Source of the DNA: an uncultured Clostridia bacterium
GTDB lineage: Bacteria > Bacillota > Clostridia > Oscillospirales > Acutalibacteraceae
NCBI GenBank assembly: GCA_944384985.1
Contig: CALWVM010000019.1
Coordinates: 1 to 44,973, forward strand
DNA: 44,973 nucleotides
Direction: 5' to 3'
Positions within the stretch are counted from its first letter, which is position 1. Every line of letters begins with the position of its first letter. The position numbers and the translations under genes are program-made. Positions 8,531 through 15,562 of this stretch are shown here, piece by piece. The notes under the pieces were generated by a model that saw only the letters and a program-made list of their open reading frames with translations, made no database searches and had not been told where the DNA came from.

Positions 8531-8570
8531 AAGAACCGCCCCGAAGGGATGTCCTTCGGGGCGGTTCGTC
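8531..8570 (+). terminator. Terminator of the oxidoreductase gene
   Basis: A perfect 15-bp stem (8533-8547 with 8553-8567, GAACCGCCCCGAAGG arm) with a 5-base loop, followed by GTCATCCTTTT. Confidence 0.8.
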
Positions 8571-8585
8571 ATCCTTTTATTTCTA

Positions 8586-8614
8586 TTGACAATTTTTGCG
8601 GCGTATAATACAAT
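8586..8614 (+). promoter_or_regulatory. Promoter of the zinc-ribbon protein gene
   Basis: Perfect TTGACA (8586-8591), 17-bp spacer, TACAAT (8609-8614). A TATAAT at 8604-8609 is also present but only 12 bp from the -35 box, so the overlapping TACAAT fits better. Confidence 0.6.
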
Positions 8615-8651
8615 ATAAAAAACTGTTCGGAAAACAGATGAGGTGAGCTTT

Positions 8652-9161
8652 ATGAAAACTTGTCCGCGCTGTCAACAGCCTGTCGGCGATGCAGATGCCT
8701 TTTGCAATCACTGCGGCTTTGCACTGACTGCGTCCGAACCGATCGAGAACGCCCAGCCGCAGGGTGCGCCGGTCTATAATAACACACCCCCATATGGTGG
8801 GAATCCCGGCGGCGCACCTGTGAAATACTGCGAACACTGCGGCAGCCCCTGCGATATCCACGCCGCCATCTGTGTGCACTGCGGCTGCGCGTTTGCGCCG
8901 CAGCAGCCTGTGAAGGTCGATGAGCCGTCGATCTGGCTGCGCGTCGCCTGCTTCTTTATCCCGCTGCTCGGGCTGATTATGTTCTTAGTCGAGCGGGACG
9001 AACGCCCGAAATGCGCGAAAGCTTACGGCATGGCAGCCTTGATTTCCATCATTCTGCAAGTCGTTTTTGCCATCCTGATCTATATCCTGATTTTTGTGGT
9101 TTTCGGCGTGGCGTTTTCCACCGCTGTTACAGACTATTCCTATTACATGATGATGCTGTAA
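8652..9161 (+). CDS. Zinc-ribbon membrane protein of unknown function
   Basis: A 169-residue protein. The N-terminal half has two double zinc-ribbon knuckles, CPRC...FCNHCG (residues 3-22) and YCEHCG...ICVHCGCAF (about 59-82), joined by a proline/asparagine-rich linker. The C-terminal half has two hydrophobic segments, one at about 94-112 and a second at about 127-158. This layout (zinc ribbons in the cytoplasm tethered to the membrane) is common in Firmicutes but no function is established. The ATG at 8652 is preferred over a GTG at 8643 because GAGGTG lies 7-8 bases ahead of it. It converges with hpf and shares its terminator. Confidence 0.8.
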   Translation: MKTCPRCQQPVGDADAFCNHCGFALTASEPIENAQPQGAPVYNNTPPYGGNPGGAPVKYCEHCGSPCDIHAAICVHCGCAFAPQQPVKVDEPSIWLRVACFFIPLLGLIMFLVERDERPKCAKAYGMAALISIILQVVFAILIYILIFVVFGVAFSTAVTDYSYYMMML

Positions 9162-9175
9162 AACCGTTCACGCAC

Positions 9176-9213
9176 AACGAGCGGGCATCCAAAAGGATGC
9201 CCGCTCGTTTCAT
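9176..9213. terminator. Bidirectional terminator between the zinc-ribbon gene and hpf
   Basis: A perfect 15-bp stem, AACGAGCGGGCATCC (9176-9190) with its complement at 9195-9209, around an AAAA loop, followed by TTT on the plus strand. Confidence 0.8.
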
Positions 9214-9235
9214 TCTGATTTATTATGCGCGCTGC

Positions 9236-9766
9236 TTATGCCTCGGCTTCTTCCGGTTCCAGGATCGAATACCCGCCGTCCTTGCGGCGATACACGACAT
9301 TGACCGCACCGGTGTCGGCATTGAGGAACATAAAGAACGTGTGCCCGAGCATGTTCATCTGCAAGATCGCCTCATCCGCACTTTGCGGGCGCAGCGATAC
9401 GGTCTTGGTGCGCACGATGTCAAATTCCTCTTCTTCTGCTTCGGGTGCGTTGAACACCTCATCAAATGAGACCTCGCGCAAGCGGCGCTCGAGCTTGGTC
9501 TTGTTTTTGCGGATCTGCCGAATCAGCGAATCCACACAGGCGTCCAGCGCATCTTCCAGATCCTGCGCGCGCTCCTGCGCACGGAATATAAACCCGCCCT
9601 TTTGCAGGGTGATCTCAACCACTTTGTCGTTTTTCTCAACCGTCGCCGTAATTTTGGCGGTTGCCTCCGGTCCGAAAAACTTTTCCACCTTTTGCAGCTT
9701 TTTTGCCGCGTGTTCCTTAAAGGACTCTCTGGGTGTGCATTTTCTGCCGACGATGGTAATGTTCAT
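9236..9766 (-). CDS. hpf: Ribosome hibernation promoting factor, long form
   Basis: A 176-residue protein of the long HPF type. It blocks the decoding site and brings two ribosomes together into inactive 100S dimers in stationary phase or sporulation. The N-terminal S30AE domain (residues 1-95, starting MNITIVGR, with ITLQKGGFIFRAQE) is followed by a linker and the C-terminal dimerisation domain (about 118-170, with VRTKTVSLRP, EAILQMNMLGHTFFMFLNADTG and VVYRRKDGGYSIL). A TATACT-like -10 box lies on the minus strand at 9823-9828. Convergent with the zinc-ribbon gene. Confidence 0.95.
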   Translation of the reverse strand: MNITIVGRKCTPRESFKEHAAKKLQKVEKFFGPEATAKITATVEKNDKVVEITLQKGGFIFRAQERAQDLEDALDACVDSLIRQIRKNKTKLERRLREVSFDEVFNAPEAEEEEFDIVRTKTVSLRPQSADEAILQMNMLGHTFFMFLNADTGAVNVVYRRKDGGYSILEPEEAEA

Positions 9767-9888
9767 TACAACATCCCCTTTTGTATATATTCAAAAGCAT
9801 TGCCGCTTTTGTTTTCAACATCAGTATAGCACACATTTAGCAAAGAATAAAGACAGAATTTGAAAATTTTGTTAAAAATCTCTAATTT

Positions 9889-10731
9889 TTATAGGACAGC
9901 TTCCGCATGGCGCGTAACATGACAACCGATATTCACGGCGGCGGGCAGTCCTGCAATGTGGGTGGGGGCCGTCTCGATATTTACGCAAAGCGCTGTGGTC
10001 TTGCCGCCAAAGCCCTGCGGGCCGATGCACAAATCATTGATGCGCTCGAGCAGTTTGCGCTCCATATCGGCGTAAAACGGATTCGAATTGCGCTCGGAAA
10101 CGGGGCGGCAAAGCGCTTTTTTTGCGAGGTACGCGCAATATTCAAAGTCGCCGCCAAAACCCACGCCGACGACCATTGGCGGGCAGGGGTTGCCGCCCGC
10201 GTCTTTCACGACCTGCACGACGAAATCCATCAGGTCCTCCGCTTTGGCACTTGGGGTAAACATGCGAAGCTGGCTCATGTTTTCGCTGCCGAAGCCTTTC
10301 GGTGCGGCGACGATGGAAATATGTTCGCCGGGGACGATGCGCGTATGGATGACGGCGGGGGTGTTGTCCTCCGTGTTCACGCGGTCGAGCGGGTCGCGCA
10401 CCACAGACTTGCGCAAAAGCCCCTGTGTATAGCCCTTCGCCACGCCGCGGTTGACCGCCGTTTCAAAATCGCCGCCGGTGATGTGGACATCCTGCCCGAT
10501 CTCAAAAAACAGCACTGCCATCCCAGTATCCTGACAGATCGGCACATCCAGCTCGCGCGCAGCATCTAAGTTCTCGCAAAGCGTTCCCATGATTTTTTGG
10601 GGCAGCGGCTCGCTCTCGTTTTTTCCCGCTTCGGCAATGCATGTGCAAAGGTCGCCGGGCAGCACCTTGTTCGCCTGCACAAGCAGGCGTGCCACGGTAT
10701 TTTCAATTTCTGAAATATGTATTTCCCGCAT
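9889..10731 (-). CDS. Class I fumarate hydratase, alpha (N-terminal) subunit
   Basis: A 280-residue protein equal to the N-terminal catalytic domain of iron-sulfur class I fumarases (TtdA/FumA-alpha type), which interconvert fumarate and malate using a 4Fe-4S cluster. Recognisable blocks are PICQDTGMAVLFFEIGQDV (about 69-87), APKGFGSENMSQL (about 148-160), and GNPCPPMVVGVGFGGDFE (about 187-204). Cluster cysteines are expected at C71 (ICQDT), in NPCPP and near LCIGPQG. The start MREIHISEIEN has GGGAAGAGA ahead of it. The beta subunit that normally follows is not in this window: the next gene downstream is hpf. The subunit could also belong to L(+)-tartrate dehydratase; the sequence alone does not decide between them. 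Confidence 0.88.
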   Translation of the reverse strand: MREIHISEIENTVARLLVQANKVLPGDLCTCIAEAGKNESEPLPQKIMGTLCENLDAARELDVPICQDTGMAVLFFEIGQDVHITGGDFETAVNRGVAKGYTQGLLRKSVVRDPLDRVNTEDNTPAVIHTRIVPGEHISIVAAPKGFGSENMSQLRMFTPSAKAEDLMDFVVQVVKDAGGNPCPPMVVGVGFGGDFEYCAYLAKKALCRPVSERNSNPFYADMERKLLERINDLCIGPQGFGGKTTALCVNIETAPTHIAGLPAAVNIGCHVTRHAEAVL

Positions 10732-10764
10732 GATCTCTTCCCTTTTCTGTTCATTCTGAAACTG

Positions 10765-10793
10765 CGCGGGCAGGCGAAACTCGCCTGCCCGCG
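10765..10793 (-). terminator. Hairpin between yabR and the fumarase subunit
   Basis: A perfect 13-bp stem (CGCGGGCAGGCGA, 10765-10777, with 10781-10793) around an AAC loop. Only a weak T tract follows on the minus strand, so read-through is possible. Confidence 0.55.
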
Positions 10794-10810
10794 CCAATGG
10801 CAAATGGAAA

Positions 10811-11254
10811 TTATCTTTTTTTCGAGTAGGAACTGCGGCGCCCACCGTCGGTCGCGCGTTTCAGATCCGAGATCTTTTCGTCGCTGACCTGCTTAAAGCG
10901 CGCCATCATATCCTCAAAAGAGCGCGGTTCCTCGCGCCGCTCACTGCCGCGCCAGACATTCGGCGTGCTCTTCTGCCGCGGCGGACCGTTGCGCTTCGGG
11001 CGTTCCTGTTTGCCCTCGGCAGACGGATTCGCTTTTTTGATGGACAGACTGATCTTGCCCTCCGGCGTAACGTCCAGGACCTTGACCTTGACCATTTGAT
11101 TTTCCTGCAGAAAATCGTGGATGTCGTTTACGTAGCTTTGAGATACCTCCGAAATGTGGACCATACCGGTCACATTCCCCGGCAGCGTTACAAACGCGCC
11201 GAACCCCGTGAGTCCCGTAACCTTACCTTCGAGAATTTCCCCAACTTCGACCAT
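10811..11254 (-). CDS. yabR: S1 RNA-binding domain protein (YabR / general stress protein 13 type)
   Basis: A 147-residue protein with one S1 OB-fold domain at residues 3-75 (VEVGEILEGKVTGLTGFGAF, MVHISEVSQSYV, KVKVLDVTPEGKISLSIKK) and a basic, disordered C-terminal tail. The domain binds RNA. The position at the end of the yabP-yabQ-divIC cluster matches Bacillus subtilis. An AGGAGG motif lies about 15 bases ahead of the chosen ATG, which is longer than usual; an upstream ATG would add ten residues that homologues lack. Confidence 0.88.
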   Translation of the reverse strand: MVEVGEILEGKVTGLTGFGAFVTLPGNVTGMVHISEVSQSYVNDIHDFLQENQMVKVKVLDVTPEGKISLSIKKANPSAEGKQERPKRNGPPRQKSTPNVWRGSERREEPRSFEDMMARFKQVSDEKISDLKRATDGGRRSSYSKKR

Positions 11255-11296
11255 AGAAAAGATGTGTCTCCTCCTGCTGAGCATGACGGAAAACCG

Positions 11297-11602
11297 TCAA
11301 TTGCTCGGTGTAATATCATAGTATACCTTTTCATCAGGCATAACATAACCCAGCTTTTCACGGGCGACGCGCTCCATATACTCGGACTCGTCGCCGCCGT
11401 CGGCGACCGCCTGCAAGCGCTCGTTTTCCGCGACCTGCTCTTCATACTGGTCTTGCAGCGCGGCAACCTCCTGCTCCTTTTCGCGGATGTCGAGTTGCGT
11501 GCTGATAAAGGAAATGACAAAATACCCTACTGCAAGCAGCAGAGCCAGAGAAAGAATGAAGCTATGTTTTTGCTTTTTTCTTTTTCTTGTTTTTGCCTTC
11601 AT
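11297..11602 (-). CDS. divIC: Septum formation initiator DivIC (FtsB-like)
   Basis: A roughly 101-residue bitopic protein. A lysine/arginine-rich cytoplasmic start (MKAKTRKRKKQK) is followed by one membrane helix (FILSLALLLAVGYFVISFI), an extracellular coiled coil (REKEQEVAALQDQYEEQVAEN) and the family end block EYMERVAREKLGYVMPDEKVYY. DivIC/FtsB links FtsL and FtsQ/DivIB in the division complex. The reading frame overlaps the end of yabQ by about 40 bases, implying translational coupling. A GTG five codons upstream is an alternative start. Confidence 0.88.
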   Translation of the reverse strand: MKAKTRKRKKQKHSFILSLALLLAVGYFVISFISTQLDIREKEQEVAALQDQYEEQVAENERLQAVADGGDESEYMERVAREKLGYVMPDEKVYYDITPSN

Positions 11603-12155
11603 GTTTCTTTCCGTCACTTTCGGTATCGGAATCGTAGTTTTCCCCTAATGGTACTCTATTGAATTGATTATACAACAGTTGTCGTACACTTTGCAAGTGG
11701 AATTTTGATTTTTTTGCCGAATTTTTCGACTTTTTCTGTGCTTTTTGAACATTTTTCATCCAGGTTTTCCGGCAAAACGCTGCAAAACGCAATATCGGCC
11801 TCGAAAAGAACCGCCGAACGGCGTTCGCAATCCGGCGCAAAGCCGCGATCATTTTGTCAAAAAAGCGCATAACGAGCACCCCGACGGTGAAATAATACAC
11901 CAGAAATCCGAGCAGCTCGCCGAACAGGACATACCCGCGCACGCTGCCGTCGTGCACAGTCAGCGCAAACAGGAAGGTCAGGAATGCCGCGGAAAATGCA
12001 AATAACACGTCGGAAACGAAAAATGCCTTTTTCCCGTCCGAAAAAAGCCGGCGCACAGCCCGGAACACGTCATACAGCACACCGATGAAAAACCCGAAGC
12101 CGACAGCGTGGAAAAACGCCGTCACCTGTTGCGGGATGTCTGCTATGTAAGTCAT
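11562..12155 (-). CDS. yabQ: Spore cortex biosynthesis protein YabQ
   Basis: A 197-residue membrane protein. The N-terminal 110 residues hold about four hydrophobic segments (QVTAFFHAVGFGFFIGVLYDVFRAVRR block, FFVSDVLFAFSAAFLTFLFALTV, VLFGELLGFLVYYFTVGVLV). The C-terminal third is very lysine-rich and disordered. YabQ is required for spore cortex formation in Bacillus subtilis and acts at the forespore membranes. The start codon shares one base with the yabP stop (TGATG), so the two are translationally coupled. Confidence 0.88.
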   Translation of the reverse strand: MTYIADIPQQVTAFFHAVGFGFFIGVLYDVFRAVRRLFSDGKKAFFVSDVLFAFSAAFLTFLFALTVHDGSVRGYVLFGELLGFLVYYFTVGVLVMRFFDKMIAALRRIANAVRRFFSRPILRFAAFCRKTWMKNVQKAQKKSKNSAKKSKFHLQSVRQLLYNQFNRVPLGENYDSDTESDGKKHEGKNKKKKKAKT

Positions 12156-12445
12156 CAGCGGAACACCCGGCTGAAGAACGAGCCCTGATGCTGTTTCACC
12201 TGCTCGGCATACGACAGCGAAGCGATATCGCCCTCCACCGCGAGTTCTCCCATTTCCAGGTTCAGGCGGCTGATGTGCAGGTCCGTGCCCTTGACTGTCA
12301 GCTCGCCGAGTTCCGTAAAGACCACGATCATCTGTTCGTCGAAACTGTCCACATCGGACACGCCTGAAACCGTCAGGCGGCGCCGGTCCTCCAGCACGAT
12401 GCTGTGCGGCATTTTCATCAAATTGGTGGTATTGCCCTCGTTCAT
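12155..12445 (-). CDS. yabP: Sporulation protein YabP
   Basis: A 96-residue protein of the YabP/YqfC family. Diagnostic blocks are MPHSIVLEDRRRLTVSGVSDVDSFDE split as PHSIVLEDRRRLTVSGV (residues 13-29) and SFDEQMIVVFTELGELTVKG (about 34-53), ending LNLEMGELAVEGDI. Needed for spore formation in Bacillus. It heads the yabP-yabQ-divIC-yabR cluster. Its ribosome binding site AAAGGAGGCTG is entirely contained in a long perfect hairpin (see separate entry). Confidence 0.9.
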   Translation of the reverse strand: MNEGNTTNLMKMPHSIVLEDRRRLTVSGVSDVDSFDEQMIVVFTELGELTVKGTDLHISRLNLEMGELAVEGDIASLSYAEQVKQHQGSFFSRVFR

Positions 12446-12452
12446 ATCAAAG

Positions 12453-12496
12453 CAGCCTCCTTTGTCCTTCTATATGTATGCGGACAAAGGAGGCTG
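12453..12496 (-). promoter_or_regulatory. 15-bp perfect hairpin that contains the yabP ribosome binding site
   Basis: CAGCCTCCTTTGTCC (12453-12467) is the exact complement of GGACAAAGGAGGCTG (12482-12496), with a 14-base loop. On the minus-strand transcript the downstream arm is GGACAAAGGAGGCTG, so the Shine-Dalgarno sequence of yabP (start codon 8 bases beyond the stem) is fully paired. No T run follows, so this is not a normal terminator. Confidence 0.6.
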
Positions 12497-12525
12497 TATG
12501 CGTTTTTGCGGTTCGCGGGCGCACT

Positions 12526-13290
12526 TCAGCCCTGTTCAATCAAAGCCTGCAGCAGCACAGGGCGGCGCGTGGTGATGTTGTCGGGCGACATGGTCAAAAG
12601 GTTGCGCTGGACAAATTTGTTATCTGCCGTCCAGAAAGAGACCTTCAGCCCCTCTTCGTGGAACACTTCCACAAGCGTTTTGCTGGCGTTCTTGTAATTG
12701 CAGTTGAGCCCCACCGCGCCGCTGCGGAGCACTTCGTTTGCAATGCTGCGTAAATAGGCGCGGTCCTCCAGCTGCAGCTTATTGAGATCCGCATTAAGAT
12801 AATAGGGAATTCCGGGCGCGTCAATTTTGACGGTTTGCGTATATTCCGCCGAAACGCCCGTAAAGAAGCAGCGCGAGAGCATCCCGCAGTCGGAGACAAC
12901 CTCATACACGGCCGGGATATTGGAAAACGCCTTGAGATCCAGATTTACCTGCACGCTGTCGGACTGTTCCGCAATATAGCACAGCGCCTCTTTTAAGAGA
13001 AGTCCTCCTTCGTCGCCCGACGATTCGGCGTGCAGCAGGACAGGCGTGCCGTCGTTGCGCACACTGACATCCACCTCGAGCACCGGGACATCCAGCGCAA
13101 GCGCCTTATGGATGAATTCCATGGAATTGTCTGCCGTATCTTCACAGCCGCTGTGCGCGGTGTAGGTGAAGTCTTCGGGCAGAGAGATCTTTCCATATGC
13201 AACGCGGTGCAGTTCGATGCCCGCGCGCACGGCAAACCATGTACCGACGGCGCCCACAGCGAGCGCGGCAACTTTCAGGATCTTTTTCAT
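12526..13290 (-). CDS. Glycerophosphodiester phosphodiesterase-like protein, possibly degenerate active site
   Basis: A 254-residue TIM-barrel protein of the GDPD family behind an N-terminal membrane anchor (residues 1-22, ILKVAALAVGAVGTWFAV). Active enzymes read AHRG...ENT at the first strand; here it is TAHSGCEDTADNSMEF, so the catalytic Arg is replaced by Ser, while the metal-binding LEVDV (Glu, Asp) and the second His (VLLHA) are kept. The end block FWTADNKFV resembles the family's VWTVN. It may bind or hydrolyse an altered phosphodiester substrate, or be inactive. It follows the HAD gene by 10 bases and has its own AAAGGAG site, so both are co-transcribed. Confidence 0.75.
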   Translation of the reverse strand: MKKILKVAALAVGAVGTWFAVRAGIELHRVAYGKISLPEDFTYTAHSGCEDTADNSMEFIHKALALDVPVLEVDVSVRNDGTPVLLHAESSGDEGGLLLKEALCYIAEQSDSVQVNLDLKAFSNIPAVYEVVSDCGMLSRCFFTGVSAEYTQTVKIDAPGIPYYLNADLNKLQLEDRAYLRSIANEVLRSGAVGLNCNYKNASKTLVEVFHEEGLKVSFWTADNKFVQRNLLTMSPDNITTRRPVLLQALIEQG

Positions 13291-13300
13291 AGCGTCTCCT

Positions 13301-13903
13301 TTATGCTTTCAACTCTTTCAGCCAAACGCCGTCCGCCTTGATTTTCTCGATGCAGTCGCCGGTGACGAAATAGACGTCACGGGCAATATCCATCATGGCG
13401 CGGTCGTTCATGGAATCGGTATAAAACTCGTCGATAGGGGTATCGCCGTACTGCTCGCGATAGGCGGCAATTTTCGCTTCGCGGAAGCAAAGTCTCCCGA
13501 TCTCGCCGGTTTTGAGATCCACCTCGGTCCCGATAAAATGCCGCACGCCAATGCGCCGGCAGATCTCGGCAAGCATAACCTCGGGGGAGGCGGAAACGAT
13601 CACGTCGTCGTCACGGCGGATCTTCAAATAAAAGCTTTTGATCTTTTTTTCGTGCGCATCCCAGAACTCGACGATGCTTTTGTCGATGTCCGTAAGCTGT
13701 GCGCAGCATTCCCGCAGAATATAGCCGTATTCGCTTTTGACGTCCTCCAGCGCCACCTTGCCCCGTTTGTAGCGTGCAAAGCCTTCGACAAATTTCGGGG
13801 CATAGCGGGCAACCAGCTTCGGTTCTTTTTTCAAGTAAAACAGAAAGATATCGAATCCGCTTTCTCCATCATAAATCGTATTGTCAAAATCAAAAACGCG
13901 CAA
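13301..13903 (-). CDS. HAD-IB family phosphatase (SerB-like)
   Basis: A 200-residue haloacid-dehalogenase hydrolase. Motif I is DFDNTIYDGE (residues 4-13, two aspartates), motif II is VIVSASPEV (about 101-109), and the acidic motif IV is YTDSMNDRAMM (about 160-170). The helical cap between motifs I and II fits subclass IB (phosphoserine phosphatase-like). The family uses Mg2+ and an aspartyl-phosphate intermediate; the substrate is unknown. The start codon is TTG (CAA on the plus strand at 13901-13903), placed directly before RVFDFDNT and preceded by a GGGGG-rich site. It forms a two-gene unit with the GDPD-like protein. Confidence 0.85.
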   Translation of the reverse strand: MRVFDFDNTIYDGESGFDIFLFYLKKEPKLVARYAPKFVEGFARYKRGKVALEDVKSEYGYILRECCAQLTDIDKSIVEFWDAHEKKIKSFYLKIRRDDDVIVSASPEVMLAEICRRIGVRHFIGTEVDLKTGEIGRLCFREAKIAAYREQYGDTPIDEFYTDSMNDRAMMDIARDVYFVTGDCIEKIKADGVWLKELKA

Positions 13904-13951
13904 AATGCTCGCCCCCGCTGTTCAGAGATATGTACCATATGACGCGCTTCA

Positions 13952-13985
13952 AAAAAAGCAAAGCCGCTCCGAAAAGAGCGGCAAA
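13952..13985 (-). terminator. Terminator of the ireB unit
   Basis: GCCGCTC (13963-13969) pairs with GAGCGGC (13976-13982). On the minus strand the stem is followed by TTTGCTTTTTTT. Confidence 0.75.
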
Positions 13986-13991
13986 TTTCCG

Positions 13992-14327
13992 TTATCCGCG
14001 CAGCGCGCGCTCCAGCCAGATCTCGGCAATATCCATCGCCGCGTACAGACCCTTTTTCTCACTGGTCTTGATGACGCGCTCTTTGGCACTGGCGTCCGGG
14101 TCGGTACTCAAAAGCTGCACCGTGACTTTCGACGCCAGGTCATACCCTTCAAAATCCTTTTTGGAGGTGATGCGCAGCATGATGACGTAATCGTCCGACA
14201 TATTGCCGTAATAGATCGTGTCGCCGTTGCGCACCAGCGGTTTGCCCTTATAGGTCAGGAACTCCTGCTTGCCCTGTTTGGTTTGTTTCTCCTGTTTTGC
14301 TTTCTCCTGTTTCTCCTGCTGCGCCAT
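13992..14327 (-). CDS. Conserved-looking small protein of unknown function
   Basis: A 111-residue protein. The first 22 residues are a low-complexity lysine/glutamine/glutamate stretch (QEKQEKAKQEKQTKQ). The rest looks like a compact beta-rich domain (EFLTYKGKPLVRNGDTIYYG, DYVIMLRITS, ASKVTVQLLST). No family is recognised. It starts 15 bases after ireB, in the same transcript and before the same terminator, so a role near IreB or its kinase pathway is possible but unproven. Confidence 0.65.
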   Translation of the reverse strand: MAQQEKQEKAKQEKQTKQGKQEFLTYKGKPLVRNGDTIYYGNMSDDYVIMLRITSKKDFEGYDLASKVTVQLLSTDPDASAKERVIKTSEKKGLYAAMDIAEIWLERALRG

Positions 14328-14342
14328 ACGCGCTTCAACTCC

Positions 14343-14609
14343 TTACTTTTTGTCCGAATCGATTTGCAGATAATTTTTCACAAGCGCCTGCAAAAGCTCA
14401 TCTCGGTCCAGACGGCGGATCAGGTTGCGGGCGTTGTTGTGCGTCGTAATATACGTCGGGTCTTCGGACAAAATATACCCGACGATCTGGCTGATGGGAT
14501 TGTACCCTTTTTCCCGAAGCGCCTCATACACCGCGACGATGGTTTGGCGCATGGTCTCTTCGTGCTCGTCCTTGATGGAAAACTGAATGGTTTTGTTCGG
14601 ATCCAGCAT
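14343..14609 (-). CDS. ireB: IreB family regulatory phosphoprotein
   Basis: An 88-residue helical protein (former DUF965). Characteristic blocks are [38 protein letters not shown] and [20 protein letters not shown]. In Enterococcus, IreB is phosphorylated by the PASTA kinase IreK on N-terminal threonines and tunes cephalosporin tolerance; T7 in NKTIQF is the candidate here. The AGGAGG ribosome binding site and a promoter lie just upstream. In many Clostridia the next gene is ruvX; here it is instead the unknown 111-residue protein. Confidence 0.93.
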   Translation of the reverse strand: MLDPNKTIQFSIKDEHEETMRQTIVAVYEALREKGYNPISQIVGYILSEDPTYITTHNNARNLIRRLDRDELLQALVKNYLQIDSDKK

Positions 14610-14663
14610 ACGACCGCCTCCTATTCCGAAATCGGCGCGCGTATCTGCCGCCGGAACGAATAT

Positions 14664-14692
14664 ATTATATACGAACCGCGATCAAAAAACAA
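14664..14692 (-). promoter_or_regulatory. Promoter of ireB
   Basis: On the minus strand TTGTTT (14687-14692), 17-bp spacer and a perfect TATAAT (14664-14669). Confidence 0.65.
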
Positions 14693-14708
14693 TACGTTTC
14701 CACAAATT

Positions 14709-15410
14709 TTAAGAATTTGCGTGGATGTCGGCGCGGCGATAGTCCTCCACGACCTTGCCGTCCTGAATGCGGATGACACGCTTTGCCTCTTCGGCGATGC
14801 CGTTGTCGTGTGTGATGAGAATAACCGTGCGCCCCTCATCATTCAATTCATGCAGAATTTTCATGACCTCCGCACCCGAACGGCTGTCGAGGTTGCCGGT
14901 CGGCTCGTCGGCCAGGATGATCGGCGGGCGCGCTGCCACGGCACGCGCGATCGCCACACGTTGCTGCTGGCCGCCGGACATCTGCTTTGGAAGGTGCGTC
15001 AGCCTGTGCCCAAGCCCCACGCGTTCGAGCGCCGAAACGGACAGCTTGTGCCGCTCGGCGGCGGGCATACCGCGATACGTCAGAGGCAGTTCTACGTTTG
15101 CCTGCGCGGTCAGGCTCGGGATCAGGTTAAAGCCCTGGAAAATAAAACCGATCTCTTTATTGCGGATCTCCGAAAGCTGGTCATCGGTCATCCCGGAGGT
15201 ATCCTCGCCGTCAAGGTAATACGTTCCGCTCGTGGGAATGTCCAAAAGCCCCAGCATATTCATCAGCGTGGATTTGCCCGACCCCGATTGCCCGACGATG
15301 GCAACGAAGTCCCCGCGCGAGACCGACAGCGTGACGCCGTCGAGCGCGCGCACTTCGTTTTCACCGGGATTATAGATTTTATAAAGGTCTTTGACTTCGA
15401 TGAGTTCCAT
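14709..15410 (-). CDS. ABC transporter ATP-binding protein, MacB/LolD type
   Basis: A 233-residue ATPase. Walker A is GQSGSGKST (about residues 38-46), the Q loop is in GFIFQGFNL, the signature is [18 protein letters not shown] (about 140-157), Walker B is [13 protein letters not shown], and the H loop is ILITHD. The ALDGVTLSV start and TGNLDSRSG are hallmarks of the MacB/LolD/FtsE group, whose partners are MacB-type FtsX-fold permeases. No permease gene is adjacent on either side, so it is an orphan ATPase here. The ribosome binding site ahead of MELIEV is weak. Confidence 0.9.
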   Translation of the reverse strand: MELIEVKDLYKIYNPGENEVRALDGVTLSVSRGDFVAIVGQSGSGKSTLMNMLGLLDIPTSGTYYLDGEDTSGMTDDQLSEIRNKEIGFIFQGFNLIPSLTAQANVELPLTYRGMPAAERHKLSVSALERVGLGHRLTHLPKQMSGGQQQRVAIARAVAARPPIILADEPTGNLDSRSGAEVMKILHELNDEGRTVILITHDNGIAEEAKRVIRIQDGKVVEDYRRADIHANS

Positions 15411-15501
15411 AGTATTCCCGCAGGGTCGTCCCCTTTCACGCACAAAATTGTTCTATTTTGAATCATACCCGATTTCCCGACGGAATGCAATGGACAAATT
15501 G

Positions 15502-15531
15502 TGAATTTTCATGCGGTTTTCGGTTAATCTA
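15502..15531 (+). promoter_or_regulatory. Possible forespore (sigma-G-like) promoter of the spoVA genes
   Basis: TGAATT (15502-15507), 17-bp spacer and TAATCTA (15525-15531) partly match the sigma-G pattern (TGMATA, CATACTA). The match is partial; the known forespore expression of spoVA makes it worth recording. Confidence 0.3.
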
Positions 15532-15562
15532 ATGCCGGAAGCAAAAAAGGAGCTGAAGCAAA

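Noticed and set aside
13881-15461. A 526-codon plus-strand frame
   Set aside because: Antisense to the HAD, ireB and ABC ATPase genes; translation is His/Arg/Val-rich without motifs.
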